From assembly GCF_013044135.1 (NCBI RefSeq), contig NZ_JABEPP010000007.1, forward strand, positions 62,001 to 126,000: DNA of 64,000 nucleotides. Direction: 5' to 3'. Position numbers and translations under genes: made by a program. The notes below the pieces were generated by a model. The model was not told where the DNA came from. It saw only the letters and a list, made by a program, of their open reading frames with translations, and did no database searches. Shown piece after piece: positions 57,858 through 64,000 of the stretch. Within the stretch, counting starts at the first letter, position 1; every line of letters starts with the position of its first letter. The DNA is from Enterovirga aerilata (GTDB taxonomy: Bacteria > Pseudomonadota > Alphaproteobacteria > Rhizobiales > Beijerinckiaceae).

Positions 57858-58446
57858 AATTCGGTGGTGTTTGTTACGGCCGCGTGCGGTCGGGTCTGCC
57901 CGCAAGGATGACCTCCACCACCGATCCATTTCGGTGCGGGGGCCTGCAAAAATCCCTTCTAGGAGGGATCGAGCCCGTCGGAAGGCTGGCTTAGCTCCGC
58001 ACCGATACAGTTCGGGATGAGGGTTCCGAGACGCGGGGGGCCAGACCTCGCCTCGGCCTCTGGCAATCCGTTCAATGGCCCCGAAGCCCTGGGGCCAGCC
58101 GAGAGGTGCGGAAGCGGCGTCCCGATCCCCTCGCGCATCCCTCGGGATAGCGCGGAAGTCTCACGGCGGCGAAAGCGGCGCCTGTTTTCCACCTCATAGG
58201 CATGGTGCAGGAACAACGCCCCCTTGGTGCCTACGGGCGCCGTGAGGCACCCATCTTCGCTCGCCCTTCGGGGCTGAGCCTCAATACCGGGACGGAGCAA
58301 ACGGCGACTGTGCTCTTGGCCGTAGCGCTTCCACTCCCGGCATCTCACGGCGGCGCCACGTTGTGGCCGTCGAAAGTCAGGCCGATCGCAATGTAGGCCG
58401 GTTCCGTGAGCACCTACTCGAGCCCACCCACCAGAGGCTAGAGACG
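57858..58446. other. Non-coding spacer between tRNA and late genes
   Basis: I see no convincing gene in these 589 bp. GGTGGTG near 57862 can pair with CACCACC near 57917 around an inner CGGCCGC/GCGGTCG hairpin. The string TCTCACGGCGGCG occurs twice, near 58158 and 58345. A leftward open frame (58489-57959) spans most of it, but its composition is less G+C-biased at third positions than real genes here, so I leave it uncalled. Late promoter or antitermination signals may lie here. Confidence 0.4.
57948..57969 (-). terminator. Rho-independent terminator for leftward transcription
   Basis: Read on the minus strand, the 6-bp stem ATCCCT/AGGGAT with a 6-base loop (57969-57952) is followed by TTTTT (57952-57948). 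This is an intrinsic terminator facing opposite to the late operon. It implies a leftward transcript across 57.97-58.49 kb, or shields the early operon from antisense reading. Confidence 0.5.
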
Positions 58447-58596
58447 ATGACGTGGCTTGAGCAGTTCGCTGTCTTGTATCTGGTAGCACTCATCCACGTT
58501 CAGGCTCACGCGGCTCGGAACCAACACGATCCGTTCTGGCGCGGTTTCCTGCATTGGTACGATCCTGGGACGAAACGGACGAGCGCATGCCCCTGA
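58447..58596 (+). CDS. Small hypothetical phage protein
   Basis: This 49-residue protein (MTWLEQFAVLYLVALIHVQAHAARNQHDPFW) has a moderately hydrophobic N-terminal helix, possibly membrane-associated, and an aromatic middle (FWRGFLHWYDPG). It overlaps the next small gene by 10 bp. It is the first gene of the late cluster. No family recognised. Confidence 0.45.
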   Translation: MTWLEQFAVLYLVALIHVQAHAARNQHDPFWRGFLHWYDPGTKRTSACP

Positions 58597-58715
58597 GCGA
58601 CTACGACACCATCGCCGGCTGCGTGGGACTCGCCCTGGCCGTCGTGATGATCATCTCGCGGCTGATCGACGGACCGCGTGCATCACGCCGCAGCTCGGGG
58701 CGCCTGTTCTTCTGA
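58587..58715 (+). CDS. Very small single-span membrane protein
   Basis: This 42-residue protein (MPLSDYDTIAGCVGLALAVVMIISRLIDGP) has one hydrophobic helix and a basic C-terminal tail (RASRRSSGRLFF), so the C-terminus should face the cytoplasm. It overlaps the preceding gene. Role unknown. Confidence 0.4.
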   Translation: MPLSDYDTIAGCVGLALAVVMIISRLIDGPRASRRSSGRLFF

Positions 58716-58773
58716 AGGTCCGACCATGTCGGAAATCGTCCGCCGGTGATCACGCTGAGTGAGGTGGTGTAGC

Positions 58774-58899
58774 ATGTGGATCCTCATCCCCCTCCTCGGA
58801 TCCCTCGGGCTTACTGCCCTCGCGGCACTTCTCTGGACCTCCTCGGCGTTGCTCTTCGGTCTCGGCTTCATGATCGTCTGGGATGAGCTCACGGCCTGA
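58774..58899 (+). CDS. Very small single-span membrane protein
   Basis: This 41-residue protein (MWILIPLLGSLGLTALAALLW) is almost entirely hydrophobic and ends MIVWDELTA. GAGGTGG lies upstream of its ATG, and the HNH gene starts immediately after its stop without a gap. It could be an inner-membrane peptide acting at the terminase or late stage; function unknown. Confidence 0.45.
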   Translation: MWILIPLLGSLGLTALAALLWTSSALLFGLGFMIVWDELTA

Positions 58900-59229
58900 A
58901 TGCCAAAGCCCCTCGAACGCAGAGCCAGGAACAGAGAGTACGACGCAAGGCGCGGATCCGCCCGCGCCCGCGGTTACACCTCCAGGTGGGAGTGCGCCCG
59001 CGCTAGCTTTCTCCGGGACTACCCGCTCTGTCGCATGTGCGAGCAAGGCGGCATGGTCCGCGAGGCTACCGTCGTCGATCACGTCGTCCCGCACCGAGGG
59101 GACCAAGCGCTCTTCTGGGACCCGAGCAATTGGCAGCCGCTCTGTCGCGAGCACCACGACCGAGACAAGCAGAGGCAGGAGCGAGGAAGGCCAGTCCAGG
59201 CCGTCGGCGCCGACGGGTGGCCAGCCTGA
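58900..59229 (+). CDS. HNH endonuclease (terminase-associated)
   Basis: This 109-residue HNH nuclease has a zinc-binding CRMCEQGG pair and the catalytic VVDHVVPHRGDQALFWDPSNWQPLCREHHDRDKQ (DH, N, H). Placement next to the terminase genes is typical of HK97-like cos phages, in which HNH proteins are needed with the terminase for specific end cleavage. It starts directly after the preceding stop codon. Confidence 0.9.
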   Translation: MPKPLERRARNREYDARRGSARARGYTSRWECARASFLRDYPLCRMCEQGGMVREATVVDHVVPHRGDQALFWDPSNWQPLCREHHDRDKQRQERGRPVQAVGADGWPA

Positions 59230-59338
59230 GCCACCCCCGGGGGGGGCGTTCAAGGTTCAGCGGGCCTTCAGCTCCGGACCGGCCGCCCCCCAAATTTCGC
59301 GCATTTGCAGATTAAAGTCCTGAAAGGGCCAATTCGCC
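59230..59338. promoter_or_regulatory. Candidate cos/packaging region
   Basis: This 109-bp gap between HNH and terminase small subunit contains a run CCACCCCCGGGGGGGGCG (about 59231-59248) and an A+T-rich stretch before the terminase start. In HNH-type cos phages the cohesive-end site usually lies just here and is often GC-rich. This is a positional suggestion only. Confidence 0.25.
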
Positions 59339-59731
59339 ATGGCGAGCCGCGGCGCTAAGCCGAAGCCCGCGCACCTCCGCCTGATTGATGGGACGCGCAA
59401 CGCGACCCGGCACGGCTCGGAAGCTGACCTGAAGCAGGTTGCGGCGACGGCCGACGGCTTCGGCAAGCCTCAGCGCCCGAAGCACTTCAAGGGCGAGGCT
59501 GCTGCGGCCTGGAAACGATACATCGAGCCGGCCGGGTGGCTGGACGGAGCCCGCGAGGCCGCGGCGATCGCGTTCTGCGAGCTCTGGCAGGAATTCCGGT
59601 TCGCTCCGACGAGCTTCCCGGCGTCCAAGCACGGACAGATGCGCGCCTACATGTCGGAGCTCGGCCTGACCGACGAGCGCAATCGGATCGCGAAGGATGC
59701 CGAGAAGAGGGACGACTTCTTCGACGAGTGA
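59339..59731 (+). CDS. terS: Phage terminase small subunit, P27 family
   Basis: This 130-residue protein starts MASRGAKPKPAHLRLIDGTRN, the classic P27 N-terminus, with PQRPKHFKGEAAAAWKRYIEPAGWL next and a C-terminal SELGLTDERNRIAKDAE. It binds the packaging site and recruits the large subunit. Its end overlaps the large-subunit start by about 35 bp. Confidence 0.92.
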   Translation: MASRGAKPKPAHLRLIDGTRNATRHGSEADLKQVAATADGFGKPQRPKHFKGEAAAAWKRYIEPAGWLDGAREAAAIAFCELWQEFRFAPTSFPASKHGQMRAYMSELGLTDERNRIAKDAEKRDDFFDE

Positions 59732-61568
59732 CCGTGCGACGGCATACGCCGAGTCGGTGCTGTCGGGGGACATCGTGGCAGGGCCACATGTCAGGAACGC
59801 CTGCCGGCGCCACATCGAGGACCTGAAGCGCAAGGACATCGTCTGGCACTGGGGAGACGGCGAGAAGGGCTCGGGTAGCCACGCGCTGCGCTTCTTCGAG
59901 GAGAAGCTGAAGCTCAGCGAGGGGCAGTTCGAGAACCTGCCGTTCCGGTCTGTGCCCGCTCAGGACTTCATCATCGGGGCCGTCTTCGGTTGGAAGCGGC
60001 TCGATGGGACAAGGCGCTTCCGTCGCGCCTATGTCGAGCAGGGGAAGGGCAACGGTAAGTCCCCCCTCGCAGGCGGGATCGGTCTCTACGGCCTGATGGC
60101 TGATGGCGAGGCGGGTGCCGAGATCTACTCGGCCGGCGCCACAAAAGAGCAGGCAGGCATCCTCTTCCGGGATGCCGTGAAGATGGTCGACAAGTCGCCC
60201 GACCTCGACAAGCGGCTGAGGCGCAGCGGGGGCCCGGGCCGCGAGTTCAACATCGCGTACCTGGCCAAGAGCTCGTTCTTCCGGCCGGTGTCGCGAGAGA
60301 CGAAGAAGACCGGCTCCGGGCCGCGGCCGCATTTCGCGCTGGTTGACGAGCTCCACGAGCACGCCGACGCCGGGATCATCGAGATTCTGGAGCGCGGCTT
60401 CAAGTTCCGCCGGCAGCCTTTGCTGCTGATGATCACCAACAGCGGGTCGGATCGGAACTCGGTCTGCTGGGTCGAGCACGAGCACGCGGTCCGGGTCGCG
60501 GCCGGGAATCCAGACGCAAAGGACGGCGACGCCTTCTACCTGGGCGAGATCATCGACGACACGACGTTCTCGTATGTCTGCGCTCTCGATGACGGGGATG
60601 ACCCGCTCAAGGACCCGGCTTGCTGGATCAAGGCGAACCCGCTCCTGGGCGTCACGATCACAGAGGAATACCTAGCCGGCGTCGTCTCGCAGGCGAAGCA
60701 GATGCCGAGCAAGCTGAACGGCATCCTCCGGCTTCACTTCTGCCAATGGACGGATGCCGAGACGGCCTGGATGACGCGGGCGGCGCTCGAGCCCGTGCTT
60801 CACGAGTTCGACCCGGCTGAGCACCGGGACGCGGAAATCTGGATCGGCTGCGACCTCTCGCAGAACAAGGACATCACCGCGCTCGCGGCGGTCGTGAAGA
60901 CCGGGGAAGTCGAGGTCGAGGCGGAGCGGGACGGCAGGGTCCAGATCGTCCGCAAGCCGACCTTCGATGCCTGGATCGAGGCCTGGACGCCCGGCGACAC
61001 GATCGCGGCGCGCGAACTGCAGGACAAGCAGCCCTACCGGCTCTGGGCACAGCAAGGCCACCTCAACGCCCCGAAAGGGCAGAGCATCCGGTTCGATCAC
61101 GTCGCGCAGGCGGTTGCCGAATACGCTCACGGCTACAAGGTCGTGTGCCTCGCCTACGATCGGTATGCGTTCCGTCGCGGGTTTGAGCCGGAGTGCGAGA
61201 AGCTCGGTCTCTCGATCGAGTTCGTCGAGCACCCGCAGGGCGGGACGAAGAAGGGCCAGCCGACCGAAGCCATGGCGGCCGCGGCGGCGCGCTCAGGTGC
61301 CAAAGCGGAAGGGCTCTGGATGCCGGGCTCCCTGCGGGAGCTTGAGGACGCGATCCTAGAGCGCCGCATCCGCCTCCGGAAGAACCCGGTCCTGATATCG
61401 GCGATGATGTCGGCCGTGACCGACAGTGACCGCTGGGGAAACTACTGGCTCGCGAAGGAGCGGGCCGTGAACAAGATCGACGCAGCCGTGGCGCTCTGCA
61501 TGGCGCTCGGCGCGGCCTGCGCCTTCGAAGGCAAGCCGGCCAAGTCATACCAGATGCTCTTCGTCTGA
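59697..61568 (+). CDS. terL: Phage terminase large subunit
   Basis: This 623-residue packaging motor has ATPase Walker A YVEQGKGNGKS (residues 113-122, the phage-type deviant), Walker B FALVDELHEH and an RNase H-fold nuclease domain with IGCDLSQNKDITALAAV and VVCLAYDRYAF. The ATG at 59697 lies inside terS; no better downstream start precedes the conserved RATAYAESVLSGDIVAGP segment. It ends 23 bp before the protease-capsid gene with no portal gene between. Confidence 0.93.
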   Translation: MPRRGTTSSTSDRATAYAESVLSGDIVAGPHVRNACRRHIEDLKRKDIVWHWGDGEKGSGSHALRFFEEKLKLSEGQFENLPFRSVPAQDFIIGAVFGWKRLDGTRRFRRAYVEQGKGNGKSPLAGGIGLYGLMADGEAGAEIYSAGATKEQAGILFRDAVKMVDKSPDLDKRLRRSGGPGREFNIAYLAKSSFFRPVSRETKKTGSGPRPHFALVDELHEHADAGIIEILERGFKFRRQPLLLMITNSGSDRNSVCWVEHEHAVRVAAGNPDAKDGDAFYLGEIIDDTTFSYVCALDDGDDPLKDPACWIKANPLLGVTITEEYLAGVVSQAKQMPSKLNGILRLHFCQWTDAETAWMTRAALEPVLHEFDPAEHRDAEIWIGCDLSQNKDITALAAVVKTGEVEVEAERDGRVQIVRKPTFDAWIEAWTPGDTIAARELQDKQPYRLWAQQGHLNAPKGQSIRFDHVAQAVAEYAHGYKVVCLAYDRYAFRRGFEPECEKLGLSIEFVEHPQGGTKKGQPTEAMAAAAARSGAKAEGLWMPGSLRELEDAILERRIRLRKNPVLISAMMSAVTDSDRWGNYWLAKERAVNKIDAAVALCMALGAACAFEGKPAKSYQMLFV

Positions 61569-61591
61569 GCTCCGGCCGGGAGGCCGAATCT

Positions 61592-63556
61592 ATGAACCGC
61601 ATGTACTCGCTGCTGACGGTGAAGGCCGTCAGCGACGACGAGCGCGTCATCACTGGCGTTGCGACCACTCCTAGCCCGGACAGGATGGGGGACATCGTCG
61701 AGCCGCTCGGGGTCAAGTTCAGGAACCCGATGCCGCTGCTGCATCAGCACGACCATCGGAACCCGGTCGGGAACGTCGTCTTCGACAAGCCGACCAAGGA
61801 TGGGATCACCTTCAAGGCCACGCTCCCGAAGATCGAGGAGGCAGGCCCGCTCAAGGACCGCGTCGATACCGCCTGGGGCGAGGTCAAGTCCGGCCTCGTC
61901 CGTGGTGTCTCGATCGGCTTCACGCCGCTTGAATACTCGCGGCTCGAGGGAGGCGGTTTCCGCTTCATCGAGAGCGAGGTCCTGGAGCTTTCGCTCGTGA
62001 CGGTGCCGGCCAACGTCGACGCCATGATCTCCACCATCAAGTCGATCGACCGCCCGGTGCTCGCCGCGACAGGCATGGAGCCGAAGGCATCCGACCGACC
62101 TGTCACCCCCGGCGCTACGGGCTCCCACCAGCATCCCAGCCCGACGAAAGGGGCACGTAACATGAAGACGATCGCAGAGCAGATTGCTGCCTTCGAGGCC
62201 ACGCGCCAGGCGAAGGCGGCTCGCATGGTCGAGCTGATGAACAAGGCGGCCGAGGAGGGCTCGACCCTCGATGCGGCCGGCACCGAGGAATACGACGGCC
62301 TCGCCGCCGAGGTGAAGTCGATCGACGATCACCTCAAGCGCCTGGGCGACCTCGAAAAGGCGAACCTCGCCACGGCCAAGCCGGTCGAGGGCGTCAGAGA
62401 CAGCGAGACGGGCTCGCAGGCCCGCGGCGGTGTGCGCGTTGAGGTGAAGGGCACGAACCTGCCGAAGGGCACGGCCTTTACCCGCTATGCCATCGCGCTC
62501 GCCCGCTCCAAGGGCAACCTGCTTCAGGCGGAACAGATCGCGAAGGGCTGGCACGACAGCACGCCCGAGGTCGAGACCGTCCTGAAGGCGGCCGTCGCCG
62601 CCGGCACCACCACGGACACGGCCTGGGCGAAGCCGCTGGTCGAATACCAGAACATGGCGTCCGAGTTCGCAGAGCTTCTGCGGCCTCAGACGATCATTGG
62701 CCGTATCCCGGGTCTCCGTCGCGTGCCCTTCAACATCAAGGTCCCCCGCCAGACGGCCGGCTCGTCCGCGTCGTGGGTCGGAGAGGGCGCCCCGAAGCCG
62801 GTCAGCGCGCTCGCGTTCGACCAGATTGCCCTCGGCAGCACGAAGCTGGCGGGCATCGTCGTGTTGACCGACGAGCTCGTGCGGCAGTCGAACCCGTCTG
62901 CGGAAGCGATCGTTCGGCAGGATCTGGTCGACACCATCGTCCTCACGATGGACCGCGACTTCGTCGACCCGACGAACGCCGGCACGACCGATGTCAAGCC
63001 GGCGTCGATCACGAACGGTGTCACGCCGGTCGTGGCGTCGGGCACGACCGCGGATCACGTCCGTGCCGACGTGAAGTCCTTGATGGCGAAGTTCATCACG
63101 GCCAACATGTCGCTCGCGGGCGCTGTGTGGATCATGAGCGAGGTCCAGGCCCTCGGTCTCGCCATGATGCTGAACCCTCTCGGCCAGCCAGAATTCCCCG
63201 GACTCGCCGTCAACGGGAACAGCGGCGGCACGTTCTTCGGCCTGCCGGTCGTGCTGTCCGAGAACGTCATCCCGAACCCGGGCACGGGCTCGCCGGTGAC
63301 CGGCAACGGTGCCCGCATCATCTTGGCCAAGGCGTCCGAGATCATGCTCGCGGACGATGGCGAAGTGATGCTCGACGCCAGCCGCGAGGCGTCGCTCCAG
63401 ATGGACAGCGCCCCGACGAACCCGCCGGTCGCGAACACCGTCCTGATGAGCCTCTGGCAGATGAACATGGTCGGCATCCGGGCCGAGCGGTTTATCAACT
63501 GGCGCAAGCGCCGCGCTGGCGCCGTCCAGTATATCGACGCGGCCCGCTACGCCTGA
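61592..63556 (+). CDS. HK97-type prohead protease-major capsid protein fusion
   Basis: This 654-residue product joins two proteins. Residues 1 to about 165 are an HK97 S78-type prohead protease (VITGVATTPSPDRMGDIVEPLG, LLHQHDHRNPVGNV with catalytic His, GVSIGFTPLEY with Ser). From Met191 (MKTIAEQIAAFEATRQ) follows an HK97-fold major capsid protein with a coiled-coil delta domain, then PFNIKVPRQTAGSSASWVGEG and WIMSEVQALGLAMMLNPLGQP. The ATG at 62162 has AAAGGGG upstream, so capsid may also be made separately. Fusions of this kind are known in HK97-like phages. Confidence 0.9.
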   Translation: MNRMYSLLTVKAVSDDERVITGVATTPSPDRMGDIVEPLGVKFRNPMPLLHQHDHRNPVGNVVFDKPTKDGITFKATLPKIEEAGPLKDRVDTAWGEVKSGLVRGVSIGFTPLEYSRLEGGGFRFIESEVLELSLVTVPANVDAMISTIKSIDRPVLAATGMEPKASDRPVTPGATGSHQHPSPTKGARNMKTIAEQIAAFEATRQAKAARMVELMNKAAEEGSTLDAAGTEEYDGLAAEVKSIDDHLKRLGDLEKANLATAKPVEGVRDSETGSQARGGVRVEVKGTNLPKGTAFTRYAIALARSKGNLLQAEQIAKGWHDSTPEVETVLKAAVAAGTTTDTAWAKPLVEYQNMASEFAELLRPQTIIGRIPGLRRVPFNIKVPRQTAGSSASWVGEGAPKPVSALAFDQIALGSTKLAGIVVLTDELVRQSNPSAEAIVRQDLVDTIVLTMDRDFVDPTNAGTTDVKPASITNGVTPVVASGTTADHVRADVKSLMAKFITANMSLAGAVWIMSEVQALGLAMMLNPLGQPEFPGLAVNGNSGGTFFGLPVVLSENVIPNPGTGSPVTGNGARIILAKASEIMLADDGEVMLDASREASLQMDSAPTNPPVANTVLMSLWQMNMVGIRAERFINWRKRRAGAVQYIDAARYA

Positions 63557-63613
63557 TCTGTCGATCCCGAGGCCGGCCGCGTGCCGGCCTCACCCTGACA
63601 CGCGGAGACGGCC

Positions 63614-63994
63614 ATGAAGACCGACCTCATCGCCACCAAAGCCATGCGCTACGGCGGGCGTTCCTTAGAGGCTGGCGACGCCTTCAGGGCGGCCACGCCG
63701 CGGGATGCGCGCATCCTGACGGCTATCCGCAAGGCCGAACTCGCGCCCGACGTGGATCCGGAGGAGGCGGCGAAGGCCACACGCCTGGATGAACTGCGGT
63801 CCGAATACGAAGCGGTGGCGGGCGAGGCGCCTGATCTCCGCTGGGGCGCCCCGCGGCTCGAGGAAGAGATCGAGGCCGCGAAGAAGAAGCGCCGCGGCAA
63901 GCCGCTCGACCACGACGGCAACGGCAAGGCCGGCGGCTCCCGCACGGCCGAGCAGGGCCGGTACAATCGTCGCGACGTACGCGCCGAGGACTAA
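63614..63994 (+). CDS. Hypothetical head protein
   Basis: This 126-residue protein (MKTDLIATKAMRYGGRSLEAGDAFRAATPRDARILTAIRKAEL) has a small beta-domain followed by helices and a basic Gly-rich tail (AKKKRRGKPLDHDGNGKAGG). Directly after the capsid gene, such small proteins are usually head-decoration or head-tail connector components. The N-terminal region resembles the short mature domain seen in other phage head-gene clusters. An ATG at 63998 suggests the next gene starts at the window edge. Confidence 0.65.
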   Translation: MKTDLIATKAMRYGGRSLEAGDAFRAATPRDARILTAIRKAELAPDVDPEEAAKATRLDELRSEYEAVAGEAPDLRWGAPRLEEEIEAAKKKRRGKPLDHDGNGKAGGSRTAEQGRYNRRDVRAED

Positions 63995-64000
63995 CGCATG

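Larger units (their letters stand above)
33151..64000. mobile_element. Temperate HK97-type prophage in tRNA-Thr, right end beyond the window
   Basis: The left boundary is the displaced 3' end of a tRNA-Thr gene next to a tyrosine integrase. Inside are a leftward early operon, a repressor/Cro immunity region, a rightward early replication operon, an antiterminator-like gene, a phage tRNA, terminase small and large subunits and a protease-capsid fusion. The order follows lambdoid/HK97 phages. Tail and lysis genes and the other attachment site are not in the window. No obviously broken phage gene was found, so it may be intact. Confidence 0.95.

Noticed and set aside
57959-58489. Leftward open frame ending inside an intrinsic terminator
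   Set aside because: Third-position G+C is lower than in real genes here, no start with a ribosome-binding site is seen and no domain is recognisable. It is kept only as part of the spacer observation.

Overview
This is a high-GC (roughly two-thirds G+C by eye) alphaproteobacterial window, most likely from a Hyphomicrobiales (Rhizobiales) genome such as a Methylobacterium-, Bosea- or Salinarimonas-like bacterium. The evidence is the gene content (branched-chain-type ABC transporters, TctABC, HdeD, DUF4142), the dispersed GC-rich palindromes between genes, and GcrA- and CtrA-type regulators, which are alphaproteobacterial. Family names come from recognising sequence motifs; no database was searched.

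The left half (1 to about 33,150) is ordinary chromosome. Positions 1-9,753 hold an aromatic-acid catabolic locus: a leftward operon (SDR, MarR, acyl-CoA dehydrogenase, aryl-CoA ligase, thioesterase, RidA) facing a rightward branched-chain-type ABC importer of five genes. A RidA-type imine/enamine deaminase beside an aryl-CoA ligase suggests 2-aminobenzoate or a related amino-aromatic substrate. Next come small stress and accessory genes (HdeD, cupin, YidB-like, a thiamine-diphosphate enzyme), an Ugp-like importer with a phosphodiesterase but no ATPase, a serine hydrolase, an orphan peptide-type binding protein, a PPOX flavoprotein, uvrB, a DUF4142 protein, an amber-interrupted gene, an SsuABC/TauABC-like importer, an IS3 remnant and a tctCBA tripartite transporter.

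The right half (33,151 to beyond 64,000) is a temperate prophage integrated in the 3' end of a tRNA-Thr(GGT) gene. The displaced 48-bp tRNA end lies at 33,151-33,198 beside a tyrosine integrase. The layout is lambda-like. A leftward early operon (41,765 to 33,229) carries a hexapeptide-repeat protein, a Sak4-like ATPase, a PD-(D/E)XK nuclease, an HNH nuclease, many small proteins, an excisionase-like HTH protein and the integrase. The immunity region (41.8-45.3 kb) has a LexA/CI-type repressor and a Cro-like protein. A long rightward early operon (45,272 to 57,581) has almost every start and stop codon overlapping. A rightward late operon (58.4 kb onward) begins with small membrane proteins, HNH, the two terminase subunits and a protease-capsid fusion.

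Three things stand out. First, the early right operon carries look-alikes of host cell-cycle and replication-control factors: a possible GapR-like domain, a beta sliding clamp, a stand-alone DnaA domain IV, a CtrA-type output domain without receiver, GcrA, and a DNA methyltransferase. Second, downstream of the repressor and in its operon, where lambda keeps rexAB, sit a 54-aa protein, a possible RNase H-fold protein and a Hanks-type Ser/Thr kinase in visibly A+T-richer DNA. This is a candidate, possibly undescribed, superinfection-exclusion or defence cassette. Third, both early promoters share a 13-bp inverted repeat, ATGCR-N3-YGCAT, placed over consensus-like promoter elements, so the immunity circuit can be read directly from the DNA.
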